DNA of 64,000 nt from Magnolia sinica (Eukaryota > Streptophyta > Magnoliopsida > Magnoliales > Magnoliaceae), in NCBI RefSeq assembly GCF_029962835.1, contig NC_080590.1:64850001-64914000 (forward strand). Direction: 5' to 3'. Both the position numbers and the translations under genes were made by a program. Shown here piece by piece: positions 1-11,745 of the stretch. Under the pieces are notes generated by a model. The model did not search any database. It was not told the origin of the DNA and saw only the letters and a list, made by a program, of their open reading frames with translations. Each line of letters begins with the position of its first letter. The first letter of the stretch is position 1.

Positions 1-2359
1 CGATTCTGATTGATGTGACCAATTTACCGATTCCAATTATCGATCGATTCCAATTCTGATTGTCGAGGCCGACTGTTTCCAACTTTAATTATCCAGGCCG
101 ATTGTTGAGGCCGATTCTGATTGTCGAGGCCAATTATAGAGGCTGGTTCCGATTGTCAATACTGATTCTGATTGTCGAGGCCGATTCTGATTGTCGAGGC
201 CGATTCCGATTATCGAGGCCGATTCCAATGATTCCGATAATCAAAGCTGATTCTGATTGTCGATGCCGATTCCGATTGTCGATGCAGATTTCGATTGTCG
301 AGGCTGATTATCGAGACTGATTCAGATTGTCGAGGCCGGATATCGAGACCGATTGACAAGGCCTAATGTGATGTATACGTGGCCCGTATTTGAGGCCCAT
401 TGTGATGTGCATTCGACCTGTGTTTGAGGCCCAAAGTGATGTATATACGGCCTATATTTGAGGCCCATTGTGATGTGTATTCAGCCGTGTTTAAGGCCCA
501 ATGTGATGTATATGAGGCCTATGTGATGCATTTGAGGGCCAGGCAATGTAGTCCATTGTGATGTATGTTAGGCCATTGTGAAAGGCCCATCGTGATGTGT
601 TAAGCTCTTGAGTGAGGCCTATGGTGTTGTATATTAGATTCTTGTGTGAGGCCATGGGTCCACTATATGTTAGGCCGTATGTGGGTCATCCCTTGGGGGC
701 AATGTTAGTTAAATGTCCACATTGTCGAGGTCGATTGTTGATGCTAGTTATTAATACCGATTATGAGTATGTGACAGCATAGCATTATGATACATGCCCA
801 TACGCATCATCTGCGTGTTTGTTATGAGATGTGATTGACCATTGCATATGTCATTGGGTAGGTTGCTATGAGACTCCCTGATAGGCGGAGATTGTCTCAC
901 ATGAGCGCACGATATGTGTAGGATTGATACATGACTGAATTGTATGACTCATGCATCTTGAATTGTATGTTGTGAGTACTGTACGCCCTAGCAACATCAG
1001 GGTCGTGGCCTCCACCAGCATATCGTAGATGACCAAGTAGGACATCAAAAATATTTGGTTCTAGCATATGGGCGCCATAGATGTCCCTGGGTGAAAATTT
1101 CTAAACCTCCGTGGCTAGGAGACGCTCCAACATCAAGACCAAGTGGATATATATGAGCGCATGAGGACCGTATACTAGTAGGCCGTGTCTTTCATTGTGT
1201 CGTGGTCGGTTAGGAAGGGGTGTGACCTTACCCGCCTGAGTGAGGGGGCAATGTCTAGGTTGAGTTTGACTAGCTTAAGGAATGTGTCCGCTATGGACGA
1301 GTCGGGCCAGATATTGGCAGGCGGATAGTGAGGTCTCTTCCACTTACCCATTTGTGCGCTCGGGTAGGGGCGGCAAGCTGGCGTAGAGTGTAATAGACCC
1401 CGGTGATGATCCCAGAGAGGAACCGTACTGATATGTGGACTTATTGAGCAGGAATTGCATACTCATTCATTCATTCATTCACTATCTACTCGGGATGGTG
1501 GTGTGCAACTATTTGTTACGTATACCTTCGCAATGGCCAGGATTTCGGTTAGGGTGCACGACTAACCTGATATTAAGAGTTTACCACATTGAGTTTGACT
1601 ATCCAAAATTAGGTATGTGACTGGTTTGGATAGAAGACCCTTGTGATGGACCCCATAGCTTGCGATACTACGTACTATCATCCCGACTTTACATTGGTCA
1701 TTTCATTCGCATTGCATATTGCATTACATCCGTAGGCATATGGAATTTTTGCTTACTATGTTTCTGCACTTATATGGCCTAGAAGGACTTTGCAAGATTT
1801 ACATATTGCATTGTACCCTCGGCACCTGATACTTGGCTCTCTTTGACTCCTCATTTGTATAACTGATCTGTATTGCATACTCTGATATCGTATGATTCAT
1901 GATCTTGCTAATATTTTTGATATTGTATGATTATGGCATTGTAATTGTGTACTTGGCACTTATCTTGAGCACACACTTACACCATCCTCTAAGCTTTCTA
2001 CAAACTTATGCACGATATATGCATGTAGGTGGCGTTAGGTTGCAGCAGAATGGAGCTTGGAGCACGCAGCGTCTTTTGGAGCTTTGATTTTCGATATATA
2101 TATTTCCCTTTCAGCATTGTATTCAAATGTTTATATTAGTGGACATGTGATGATGATGTTGCCTTTGTGATTTGGGTAAACTTTTGTTTATGCCTCTTAC
2201 GAGATAAATGCATGTTGGAAAATCCTCCTTGTAGGATCCCAAGATCGGAACCTGGTATATGGGCGCTGGGAGCTGAGAATGGGGTACTACGGAGGTTGTC
2301 GGCACCAGATTCAGCAATCGAGATTCCTATGAATCCGATTTTCGAGTCTGGGGTGTGAC
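1..2359. mobile_element. Probable truncated LTR of a gypsy (Tekay-like) retrotransposon
   Basis: The stretch ends with GGGTGTGACA at 2350-2359, the kind of terminus (TGTCACACCC on the other strand) seen in plant Tekay-type LTRs. The last 700 bases (ATTGCAT-rich, then a GGCGCTGGGAGC block near 2263) also resemble the distal part of such LTRs. No second copy lies in the window and the left end is cut by the window edge, so it could be a solo LTR or one end of a longer element. It has no coding potential. The family call rests on recognition of the sequence style, not on an alignment. Confidence 0.4.
46..690. repeat. Degenerate minisatellite, about 20-bp unit
   Basis: Positions 46-345 consist of about 15 imperfect copies of a unit close to GATTCTGATTGTCGAGGCC. 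From about 360 to 690 the array grades into a second motif around AGGCCCATTGTGATGTGTAT. Both motifs share GAGGCC, so the second may derive from the first. The array lies inside the probable LTR ending at 2359. ORFs through it are repeat artefacts. Confidence 0.8.
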
Positions 2360-2852
2360 AGGAATGGTGAGGTTTGGACCGTTAGCTTAACGGTCTGGAC
2401 GGTGAGCTTGACAGTCTGTACTATTAGCTTGGCAGGTATGGACCGTGAGCTAAGCGCAATTCTGGTGACATTCTTTAGAAATGCAGTCATAAACTATTCG
2501 CTTTTTTAATTAAGAGTATTCTACATGATGTAATTAAGGGCCTGTATTAGACCACAACTTGTAATACAAAGAACTCAGAATATCTAGAATAAAATGTCGT
2601 CTTTTGTTTTACTTTCTTGTATACTTGTTTGTGTTTATTCATGAATGCCTATGAAGTCCACCGAATAAAGAAAATACATGCACAAAATATTTGCACTAAA
2701 AACGGGATGTATTCTAACAAACCTTGCAATAGAAATATGCATGGAGAAAATAAATTTATGCCTCTCTTTGTGCGTGGTCTCTATTCTTATATGAGTTTTG
2801 CACCATTTAAACTTTGTTGTGGCTCTTCAATCGATATCTAGTAAAGTGGTGA

Positions 2853-2854
<2 letters not shown>
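2360..2854. other. Unassigned intergenic DNA
   Basis: The first 90 bases hold three imperfect repeats of a phrase like GGTCTGGACGGTGAGCTTG. The rest is AT-rich, with no recognisable gene or transposon end. Confidence 0.5.

Positions 2855-2924
<70 letters not shown>
2855..2924. repeat. Compound microsatellite (TA)n(GA)n
   Basis: An uninterrupted TA run is followed directly by a GA run that ends exactly where the fold-back element at 2924 begins. Confidence 0.95.
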
Positions 2925-2927
<3 letters not shown>

Positions 2928-3263
2928 TCACCTGCGCAACTTCTTAGGTGAGAACTTATGCGCACCTTTGCACTCGTGTCATGGGCACAAAATCTAAATG
3001 GTCCATGTGATGCAGCACCCCGTGAAACCCTTAAGGCCTAAATTTTAGCATGATCCTACACTCTAGTGGGTAATAACAAGTGGAAACTGTATCCTCCCTT
3101 GATTTGCCTCTCCCTTTGCTATGGCCCACCAAAGTTTTAGATCAGGCTAAAATTTAGGCCCTAGGGGTTTCATGTGGTGCCACATCGGTGGATCATTCTG
3201 ATTTTATGCCTATGACACTTGTGCAAAGGTGCGCACGAGTTCTCACCTAAAAAGGTGCGCATG
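2924..3263. mobile_element. Fold-back MITE, about 340 bp
   Basis: The first 64 bases and the last 57 bases are inverted copies of each other. Both carry TTAGGTGAGAAC, GCGCACCTTTGCAC and a GTGTCAT block in mirrored order. The inner parts (AAATTTAGGCC and its mirror) also pair, so most of the element could form a hairpin. It is flanked by TA-rich simple repeats on both sides, compatible with insertion at TA. It has no coding capacity, and the superfamily is not certain (Stowaway-like TA preference is an inference). Confidence 0.8.
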
Positions 3264-3290
3264 TAATATATATATATATATAGGGAAAAA

Positions 3291-3822
3291 GTACTTGCAC
3301 TCGACCTCACGATAAGCTCCCATGAGGTCGAGCTGTGTGGGCCCCACCATGATGCATGTCGACCATCAATACCGTGCATTTGATGAGTCCCCTCTAAATT
3401 ATGGGATATCCCAAAAATCAGCCGTATACGGAACTCAGGTGGGCCATACCATCTAAAATCATGTGAAGACATGCCAAAAACATATAAAAGCACTTGGTGG
3501 GGCCCACTTGAGTTTTGAATGCTGTTGAAACTTGGTCTGAACCCTCATTCAAGTGGGACACACATAATGGATGGGCTGGATTGGCAAACCACATCTCGGT
3601 GGGCCCAAAAAATGATTATGAATGTTTTAATGGTGCACGACCCCTCCCCACTTCTGTATGTGGTGTGGCCCACACAAGTCACGGATTGACTTGATTTTTG
3701 AGATCTAGGCCCACAATGGAATGGTGCATCTGACTGATGGGGTAGATGTTCGAAACGCATCATGGTGGGGCCCACACAGCTCGACCTCATGGGACGGTCC
3801 CATCAGCTTGAGCGCATAGTAC
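3291..3822. mobile_element. MITE with about 65-bp terminal inverted repeats
   Basis: The left end starts GTACTTGCACTCGACC and contains CCCATGAGGTCGAGCTG then GGGCCCCACCATGATGC. The right end (3757-3822) is the inverted counterpart and closes with GCATAGTAC. The inner 30 or more bases of the two inverted repeats are almost identical. The interior has GGGCCCAC-type motifs found all over this window, so those dispersed repeats may be fragments of related elements. Microsatellites flank both ends. It is non-coding. Confidence 0.8.
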
Positions 3823-3824
3823 CT

Positions 3825-3857
<33 letters not shown>

Positions 3858-3885
3858 TTCTATGTGTCTTTGTACACACACGAGT

Positions 3886-3949
<64 letters not shown>

Positions 3950-3950
3950 C
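3823..3950. repeat. Microsatellites (GT)n, (TA)n and (GA)n
   Basis: A GT run grades into TA near 3842, then after a short spacer a GA run occupies about 3889-3947. The tracts directly abut the MITE ending at 3822. Confidence 0.95.
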
Positions 3951-4645
3951 TCAAGTCCAACTTGGACATGAGTTACTTGGACATGAGTTAATGTCCACCT
4001 AGTGATTAACATCCAAACTTTAAGCGCATGTAAAATCCAACCCTTCTAATGGCTTGACCTCATCATGATGATCATTTACTGCAAATTTCAGCCCTATATT
4101 CTTATCCCGTGGCCATTTCCTATAAACAATTTGTAGCCACTAATAAAAGTAAAATTTAAGTTCGTTGCACTCGATGAGTATTTGTGGCCTAGTTTTAGAT
4201 AAGGTGACGCTATTTATCTGGTTGATGATGAATATGAGTCTTTGAAGACCTGTAATTTCTTTATGCCTAGGATGATGACTTTCTTCAGACTCGGAATGCA
4301 TGCCTCGTACTCTACCACATTGTTGGTGCACCAAACACTAGTCACCTTAAAATTGGAATTGGAACATTGTTAAGGAAGTAGAGGATTGCTTCTACTTTGC
4401 TTCCATTTGAATTTACTACACCATCAAAGTATAAGGTCCACTCATCTGCCTTCATCTCTTCTTCTTTCTTGATGAAGAGGATGTCTTCATTGAGGAAGGA
4501 GGTCTTCAGTGGTGATAATTTGACATGAAGTATGCTACTAGGTGAACCACTAGTGCTTGCCCCTTGATCGCTTGGTTAGAGTTTGAATACACATGAAAGG
4601 GTGGAAGTTATACATCACACGCACAAAAATCCACAAAGAATAAAG

Positions 4646-4647
<2 letters not shown>
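3951..4647. other. Unassigned intergenic DNA
   Basis: No gene is recognisable. The stretch 4140-4570 contains broken reading frames on both strands and may be an old transposon remnant, but no domain could be identified. Confidence 0.4.
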
Positions 4648-4691
<44 letters not shown>

Positions 4692-5348
4692 CTCCTAGGT
4701 TCTCATGAGATCTTGGGAGAACCTTTTACAAACTCATCTAATGTGACGTCTGCACAGATCCAAACCGTCCACTGGATAAGTTACCTCATGAAAATCTCAG
4801 GGCCTAAAAGTAAGCCTGATCTAAAAGTCAGGTGGGCCATGGTAAAGTGGGAGGGAATTCCCACCCTCAATTTTCACCGGGCCCCAACTGAGTTGCAAAA
4901 CAACACGATTTTTTGTCCAACCTAATACAAGTTAGATGAAGAGCCTGTATGACCTGGATTTCATATACATATCACGTGAAATGAGTTCTTGAAGAGTTTG
5001 ATAGAGTTTCTCCTAAGTTATCGTGAGAACTCGTAGTAACTTTTACAAGCTCATCCAATGTGACATGTGCACAGATCCAAACCTTCCACTAGATGAGTTA
5101 CCTCATGAAAATTTTAGGGCCTAAAAATAAGCTTGAACTAAAAATCAGGTGGGCCATGGTAAAGTGGGAGGGAATTCCCACCCTCAATTTTTCATCAGGC
5201 CCCACCTAAGTTGAAAAACAACACAATTTTTTGTCCAACCTAATGCAAGTTAGATGAAGAGCCTGTATAGCTTAGATTTCATATACACATCACGTGAAAT
5301 GAATTCTTAAAGGGTTCTCACGGATACTAATGAGAATTGGTTCCTAGG
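4648..5348. mobile_element. (GA)n tract plus MITE with internal 318-bp tandem duplication
   Basis: A GA microsatellite (4648-4690) is followed by two direct copies of a 318-bp unit. TCTCCTAGGTTCTCATGAG at 4691 matches TCTCCTAAGTTATCGTGAG at 5009, and GGGAGGGAATTCCCACCC at 4849 recurs at 5167. The outer ends are imperfect inverted repeats: CTAGGTTCTCATGAG near 4696 matches the reverse complement of CTAATGAGAATTGG... near 5330. The structure fits a terminal-inverted-repeat element that was internally duplicated, or two head-to-tail copies sharing an end. Confidence 0.7.
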
Positions 5349-7943
5349 CGTGTGCACATGAGTATATATATATTAAACTTCAATTCATTTGTTATTTAAT
5401 TTTTAATGAAATAATTAGTATTAAAAGGAAAACGAGTCGACAAGCAATCAAATGATTAAAATATTTATGTTGGCTTCGAATTTGGTCACACGTTGTATAT
5501 ACATGTGTGCATGTGCCGGGCGTGCCAGACCCAATATTGACTCAACTTGAAGTGAACCCCTTATGACCCGAGATGCTGAATAGACCAAGAAATCGGATTT
5601 AGGTGAATTGAGTTGTTTATCAAGCCACCGATCGCGAAAGATTAGGTGATTTAGGAAGGGGTGGGTTCGTCCTTCTAATGAGTTCATTTTACCTTCAATA
5701 AGGACTTTCAATTAAGTGCATGATAGCTTACTTCAATAATAATTTATTCAATATTAATAAAAGAAATGCTTTGGATGTAGCCAATAAAACAATATATATG
5801 TCACTTTACTAAGCTTGTACAAGTAAAACAATAAAAGGAAAGGATAACTAACGATTGTCTTGTCCGGATGTAAAACAGTCATCTGGCATGGTCATCTGGT
5901 TTGTCTCTCTGCCAACTTTGTGAACAAGACGTTTGTTGTGAAACGATCAATTGTTCATTTAGCCATTAAGTCTTGTTAAGTGAGACGATCGTTGATGGTG
6001 GACGGATCTTTGACGATCTTGTGAGAAAGTCAGTGGAATGTGCATGATCAAAGGTTTCGTCATCTGATTAGGACCCCATAGGCAAGATAACTATCATGAA
6101 ACAACCGAATATTCGTTTAGCCACTGATTAAACTTTGTAGACTCAATGCATTTCTTGAGTCCATTGCATAAGTTATGGCCTATAACATCTTGCCATGTGT
6201 TTGTGATAACAATGGCGTACTTTTACCCTCCAAACGTATAACACATGTTGTCTTGCGAGGGCATGCTTCTCTTCCACAATTTCCTTCTGCGAATAGTATT
6301 AGTCGCAAAGATTTCGTGATGATTTTCTTATGGTGGTGCTACCACCATTAAACCTAATGGCATCATGTCATATGCAAACAATTTCAACTAAGAATTTTTA
6401 TGCGATGATGGTTATTGCAGCAATAGATGGGTTTGGCCTCCAAGGTTCAATACAGGTGTAACGATACTCCTTTCGGATTGGGATCTTCCCAACTAAATGA
6501 ACAACCTGAAACGCCTCACATGTGTGCATTGGCACATGTGTAGATCTCCAATGTGCACGGAATTGCTCGTGAGGCTTTTCCCTCCACTTTAACATCCCTG
6601 CTCCAACCATACTCCAACAAATGCAACCCAAATTGTAGCTGACCATATTTCCTTAGACTACATGATTAGATTTTATGGCCCACTTATTGCTCGTTGTTTT
6701 CGGCAATTTGATTACATGGTGAATGCGGACGTGCCATAATTGAATTTTCGGCTCAATTCAAACCGAACAACTATGACCCCAAGCACCAAGATAAGCAGAT
6801 ACGTAATATATGACCGAGATCAGTCGCCTATTCAGCCACTCACTTAATGTGTAAAATAGGATCAGGAGATATTCAAAAGGTAGGGTTCATCCTCTGATGA
6901 TGGGTTACACCTCTGTTTTCCATACGAAAGGATATTTCAGTACAGATATAGTTGCGAAGAACGGTTGCCAAGCACCTTCTTGGATGAGGAACTAAGTCCA
7001 ACGTATGAGCGTAGACCCAAATTACAGCTAAGATTACTAGTTACTTGATTAACGATACATATTACACTATGGAATTGTAGACACCCCACCTAAAACAAGG
7101 ACATGCCACTCTTTAAGCTTCAGCTTGGTTTCAATAAATTGTCTCCTACTAACTTGGAAATCATTGAAAATCCAAACAAATCAAACTGAGAACATATACT
7201 CGGCATGTTACAGAGACAACCAACGGACTCGATCAGCTAACACCAAATCCAGTAGTGATTTGGTCACGACCAAGCATCTGAACTCCAAAATCCCTGAAAC
7301 TCTCTGTATGAAAGGATAAAACGAACCCTCTCTACCCATATATCGCTCTCTGTACCACTTACTCTTCCTGAATAGTGTTGTGTTGAGGCGTGAGAGGTCA
7401 TATCTTTAAAACTGAGGAAAGTACAGTCGTCATTGTATACAAAATGGCCATGGTATTATTAGAAGCAAATTTTGACCGATCAGAATGATTTATAATTATA
7501 TGAAAATGTGGTCAAATAATCTTCCTAACAAATTTAAGTTTCCTTCAATCTGAGTTATGATAAGGAAGATCCGTCCGGTTTATCAAAATCCTACATTGCC
7601 AAGCAACTAAAGTCGGAAAAACTTTGGCCGCACTTTAAACTAGTCAAACGGGACTTGATTTAAGTGATTTCAGTTGTAATGAAAAGCTTATCAGGTAACG
7701 TTTCCAATGATCTTATGATCATCGAAAGTAGACCATTGGTCAAATTATAAACAATCGATTTCATATACTAGACGGATATATTTTTGGCATATCAAACGAG
7801 GTTGGATGAAAGTAATTCTAGTCTTTTTAGAAAGGTTATCTGATTATCTTACCAACAAGATGAAGATCACCAAAAATGAATAAATAATGAAGAAAATACA
7901 AGCATTTGAATATCTGACAAAAAAAATAATAAATAATAATTAC

Positions 7944-7946
<3 letters not shown>
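5349..7946. other. Gene-poor DNA, nothing recognised
   Basis: AT-rich sequence with only short chance ORFs. I saw no protein domain, transposon end or RNA gene in these 2.6 kb. Confidence 0.5.

Positions 7947-8024
<78 letters not shown>
7947..8024. repeat. (TA)n microsatellite, about 78 bp
   Basis: A pure TA dinucleotide run. ORFs that read through it as alternating Tyr-Ile are artefacts. Confidence 0.97.
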
Positions 8025-8026
<2 letters not shown>

Positions 8027-8049
8027 CAAGACACTGCCCACAACTAATG

Positions 8050-8943
8050 GTAGGCACACACAACATTGACTGAGGTTGTAAGCTGTTGGCAGCGGATGCC
8101 AATGCCTATATAAGGCGTCCCAGAGGTCCACACACAGAGGGGGTCAAACATAAACATATACAAACATAAATGGAGAAACAAAGAGAAATGAAAAGAGAAA
8201 GAAACAGAGGGTGAGGGAGAGAAAACAATAGAGAGTTGAAAGAGAGAAAAAAAAATATAGAGGGTCTGAGAGTTGAAGTTCACCTGTAGGTGCTGCCCAA
8301 AGTGCCTTGAAGATTTTCAATGTGTTGATATGCTGCCCAACATAGGAGACAAAAACGGCTATCAAAGAAGTAAAAAAAAACTAAGAATTCGTCCATCTTT
8401 ATTTAATTTGCATTCCACTCCATGCATTTCAATTGCATCAACTATATCCACATTTCCTTCTATTTCATTCTGTATTTTTCTCAATCTTCCATTTTTCTTA
8501 TTTTATTAGCCTGCCCAGGATCTTAAATCCTACGAAGCAAGACTAGTTGGCAATTTATTTTATTCACTGCATTTTACTCTATTTGCCTACCTGGGGCTAC
8601 TTAGCTTTGTGATGTCTTAGCTAGTTAATTTTTTTTCCTTATTTCTGCCTGTCTGGCCCCTATGTGTTATGAAAAGTACGATCAAATATAAAAACGTCGA
8701 AACTCCATTAAATCTCAAAAATTGCAAATCTTGTTAAATAGAGACCGCATATTATGCGGGCGAAAAAGAGTGCTTAATCCTTTTATTTTCCATCACCGAG
8801 GCCCTTATTCAGAATGTACAGTTGCAGATCAATTACAGGAGTCACTTGAGTTAGGAAATCGTGAAATTCCTCGACTCCTAAGCGTTTCTACAGTTTCTAG
8901 CCATTTGTAAATTTTAAGCTTCATTTGACTAGTGACGACTCTG
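8050..8943 (+). mobile_element. Putative Ogre/Tat-like LTR relic with TATA box and PBS-like motif
   Basis: CTATATAAG at 8106-8114 is a good TATA box and is followed by an A- and GA-rich leader with no long ORF. About 820 bases later TGACGACTCTG (8933-8943) differs by one base from TGGCGACTCTG, the primer-binding motif I associate with plant Ogre-type elements. The intervening text (CTACCTGGGGC near 8588, the ATTATGCGGGCG hairpin near 8750, CATCACCGAGGC near 8791) is similar in style to Ogre LTRs. No downstream gag or pol was found and no partner LTR is present, so this would be a solo or truncated copy. The assignment is from memory of the family and is moderate at best. Confidence 0.35.
8106..8114 (+). 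promoter_or_regulatory. Candidate TATA box
   Basis: CTATATAAG stands in a more GC-balanced context and is followed 20-40 bases later by an A-rich, purine-rich leader. It is probably the promoter of the LTR relic rather than of a host gene, because no ORF of note follows. Confidence 0.4.
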
Positions 8944-9045
8944 AATTAAATGCATTTTTACACCCGAGTCAATAACATACTTTGGCTACAATATCAAATC
9001 AACACTAAAACCAACGAACTGAGGGCACCGCCATGCTCGTAGGAA

Positions 9046-9383
9046 TGTAAATAGAAAGCAAAAAGGTAAAGGATTACACTAAGAAATGTAATTTACTTGG
9101 TATAGAAAATTAGAGTGATTACACTAAAGAATGTAATTAACTGGTAATTGAAAGGATAATTTGAAAGGTAATGTTTAGGTTTGATTAGGTTGGTACGAGA
9201 TGAACTTTCTTACTAACAGAAAGCGAAAAGGTAAAAGATTATACCAGGAAATGTAATTTACTTGGTAGAAAATTAGAGTAATTACACTAAAGAATGTAAT
9301 TAACTGGTAATTGAAATGATAATTTGAAAGATAATGTTTAGGTTTGATTAGGTTGGTACGAGAGGAACTTTCTTGCTAAATTT
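9046..9383. repeat. Tandem duplication, about 163-168-bp unit
   Basis: Two direct copies share GAATGTAATTAACTGGTAA (near 9130 and 9293) and GATTAGGTTGGTACGAGA (9183 and about 9346), with a few substitutions and small indels. It is non-coding. Confidence 0.85.
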
Positions 9384-10550
9384 TTCTACTATTTATAGCT
9401 TTACACTGGCCATCTCGATCCTTCCTACGTTTTGACGATTGCTATAACCGTTCGATACTACATGACCTTCTTTGCTCCTGTTATTGTCATCTCTGCTGTA
9501 ATTGCTTCTACATGATTGCTCTTCCATCGGCCACTTAAGCAACGTTGTGGCATCATTTGATGTGCTCTAGCTGTACTATCATAGGATCCTCTTCGTATAT
9601 CTCCACATATCTTCAAATACACCATGCGGATCTGTCTAGATTGCACGTAACTCGCTCTGATTGGTTCCCATAGGAAATTGTGACAATGGGAATGAACACC
9701 ACGTAGTTCATGGCTTAGATGTCATGTACATGCTTCATCTTCACCATCACGGTTTGAACCTTCGCTACCCCTTCATAACAAGCATAATTGTGTGTTGGTA
9801 TAGGGCTTGCTCCTTGACTAAGGATGAGAATTTGGTCAATCTATTAAGCGTTGACATGGGTAAGTTGGATGTAGGTTACATCAACTTTGTACAAGGAAAG
9901 GAAAGGACACACAAACGGAAAGCAGAAGACTCGTATTCATTCCTTGTAAGCCATACCAAAGAGATTGCTTTTATAAGCAAATGCTCTCCAACGTACAACC
10001 AGTTACAATTGCCTCCATCTCTTACCTTATCTTTACGACGTGCGAATGACCACTTGAAATTTCTGTAAATAAACTGTGTAGGTTCTACTTCTACATGTTG
10101 AAAGAAATCGGACGGTTCCTGTTAGTTCAAAAGATTGTAGTCATTATCCAATAATAATAAAAAAAAAACCAAAAAAAATAAAAATAAATAATCCCTCTTA
10201 TTAGAATCTGAGAGCCCTCTCAAACCATTGCACTGTTATTATGACCCGAACACTCGCATGCACTCGTCATTGTCTTGTTAAAACCAACTCGATATTGAAT
10301 TTGAAACTGATACTTGATGCACATGCAAGACACCCATAGATATGTTCTATTTTATTAATTTTATGTATTACTTTTTGAAGCCACAACACTTTTATAAGAT
10401 TATGTTTGTAGGGCTACACTCATACGTTAGTTTTGCACAGTAAAATAAAATTAAAAATGGTAGTGGCTCTTCCAATGTACACATGACGAGGTTGAAAGGC
10501 AGTCTAGACCGTCCCCCAAATGTTTGCAATATTCGCCATCTTTTCATGCT
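9384..10550. other. Unassigned intergenic DNA
   Basis: Contains a 135-codon open frame at 9661-10068 (+) with no recognisable domain, no convincing codon pattern and no relatives I can name. It is treated as unsupported. The remainder is AT-rich. Confidence 0.4.
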
Positions 10551-10559
10551 TGTTATACA

Positions 10560-11745
10560 TGGATGCAAGGTGGATGTTTTGGATCAAGCTGTTATTTTGT
10601 TTTCACTTCATCCTGGCAGGACTCAACTTATGAACAGGTTGGATGGCATATAAATATCATGGTGGGCGCAAGGAAGGTTTCGATGATGGGCGTTTTTATC
10701 TTCACTGTTCCTGTGGTGTGGTCCACCTGAGCTTTGGATCTGCCTCATGTTTGGAGTCACATCCTAAAATGAGCCAGAGGAAAAAAATGGACGGAGTGAG
10801 CATAGCACATAAAATATCGATGGCCCCATAAAGCTTAGGGCTGCAGATAATTCCCGTCCTGTACAAACCATGAATAAAGCAGACCCTACGGTATAGATGA
10901 CCAATACACTCATCAGGCAGCTAATATGTTCACATCAAATATAGACCATTTACAGTCATTTTAAAACTGTACATTGTTTACATACATATGTGGACTACCT
11001 AATGTATTGATTAGATAAGACTCTTGGGCCCTACCCACTACATAGTGGCACCTCTTAGGACATTGCCTGCCAAAAGCCTTTAGCAGGAACTTCCTGGGAC
11101 AGAATGCTAGGTGGGGCCCACCTTGATGTTTGTGAGAAATTCACCATGTCCATCCGTTTTTACAGATCAAGTTAGGAGATGGGCTCAAAAATGAAGCAAA
11201 TCCAAAACTCGAGTGGGCTGCACAACAGAGGATTGAATGGCCATTGTTGAAACATTCGTGAGACCACAGAAGTTTTGGATCAGGCTTATTTTTGTATTTT
11301 CAGTTCATCTTAGTAGGAATGATTTTATAAACGGTATGGATGGCATATAAACATCAAGGTGGATTATGGAGAGGTTTCAATGGTAAACAAAATTTCATGT
11401 CGTGGGGCCCACTTGAGTTTTGGATTTGCTTGGATCCTTACTCTTGCTCCGGTGGTAGACTCCCAGGAGTTTCAACACCCGTTCAAGGGTTCGAGTATCC
11501 ATAGGTGGTGAAATCCCACTACGGCGTGAGTGTGTGGGGGTGTGTGTGTGCGTGTGTAAAAAAAAAAGTATTTAAAAAAAGAAAAAGAGTTTTGGATTTG
11601 CATAATTTTTGGGCCCATGTCCTAACATGATCTGGGAAAATGGATGGACATGGTGGATTTCCTACAAACATCATGGTGGGCCCCAACCAGATTCCTGTAG
11701 CAAGAAGTGGAATGGGCATCCCACCTCTTTATACCTATCAAAACT
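10560..11745. repeat. Cluster of GGGCCCACC-type dispersed repeats
   Basis: Blocks at 10620-10750, 11110-11440 and 11600-11700 share phrases such as GGTTGGATGGCATATAAA, CATCATGGTGGGC and GAGTTTTGGATTTGC. The 11110-11440 block has mirrored ends (GTGGGGCCCACC at 11112, GTGGGGCCCACTTGAG at 11401), suggesting a degraded inverted-repeat transposon. A short GT/TG tract lies at 11526-11555. Confidence 0.6.

Noticed and set aside
3787..3971. ORFs of repeated Arg-Glu or Leu-Ser
   Set aside because: GA microsatellite read in both directions.
7836..8131. Several overlapping ORFs through a TA run on both strands
   Set aside because: They encode alternating Tyr-Ile from a microsatellite. No real protein.
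9661..10068. 135-codon plus-strand ORF
   Set aside because: No domain, no plausible splice context and no relatives I can name. Likely chance.
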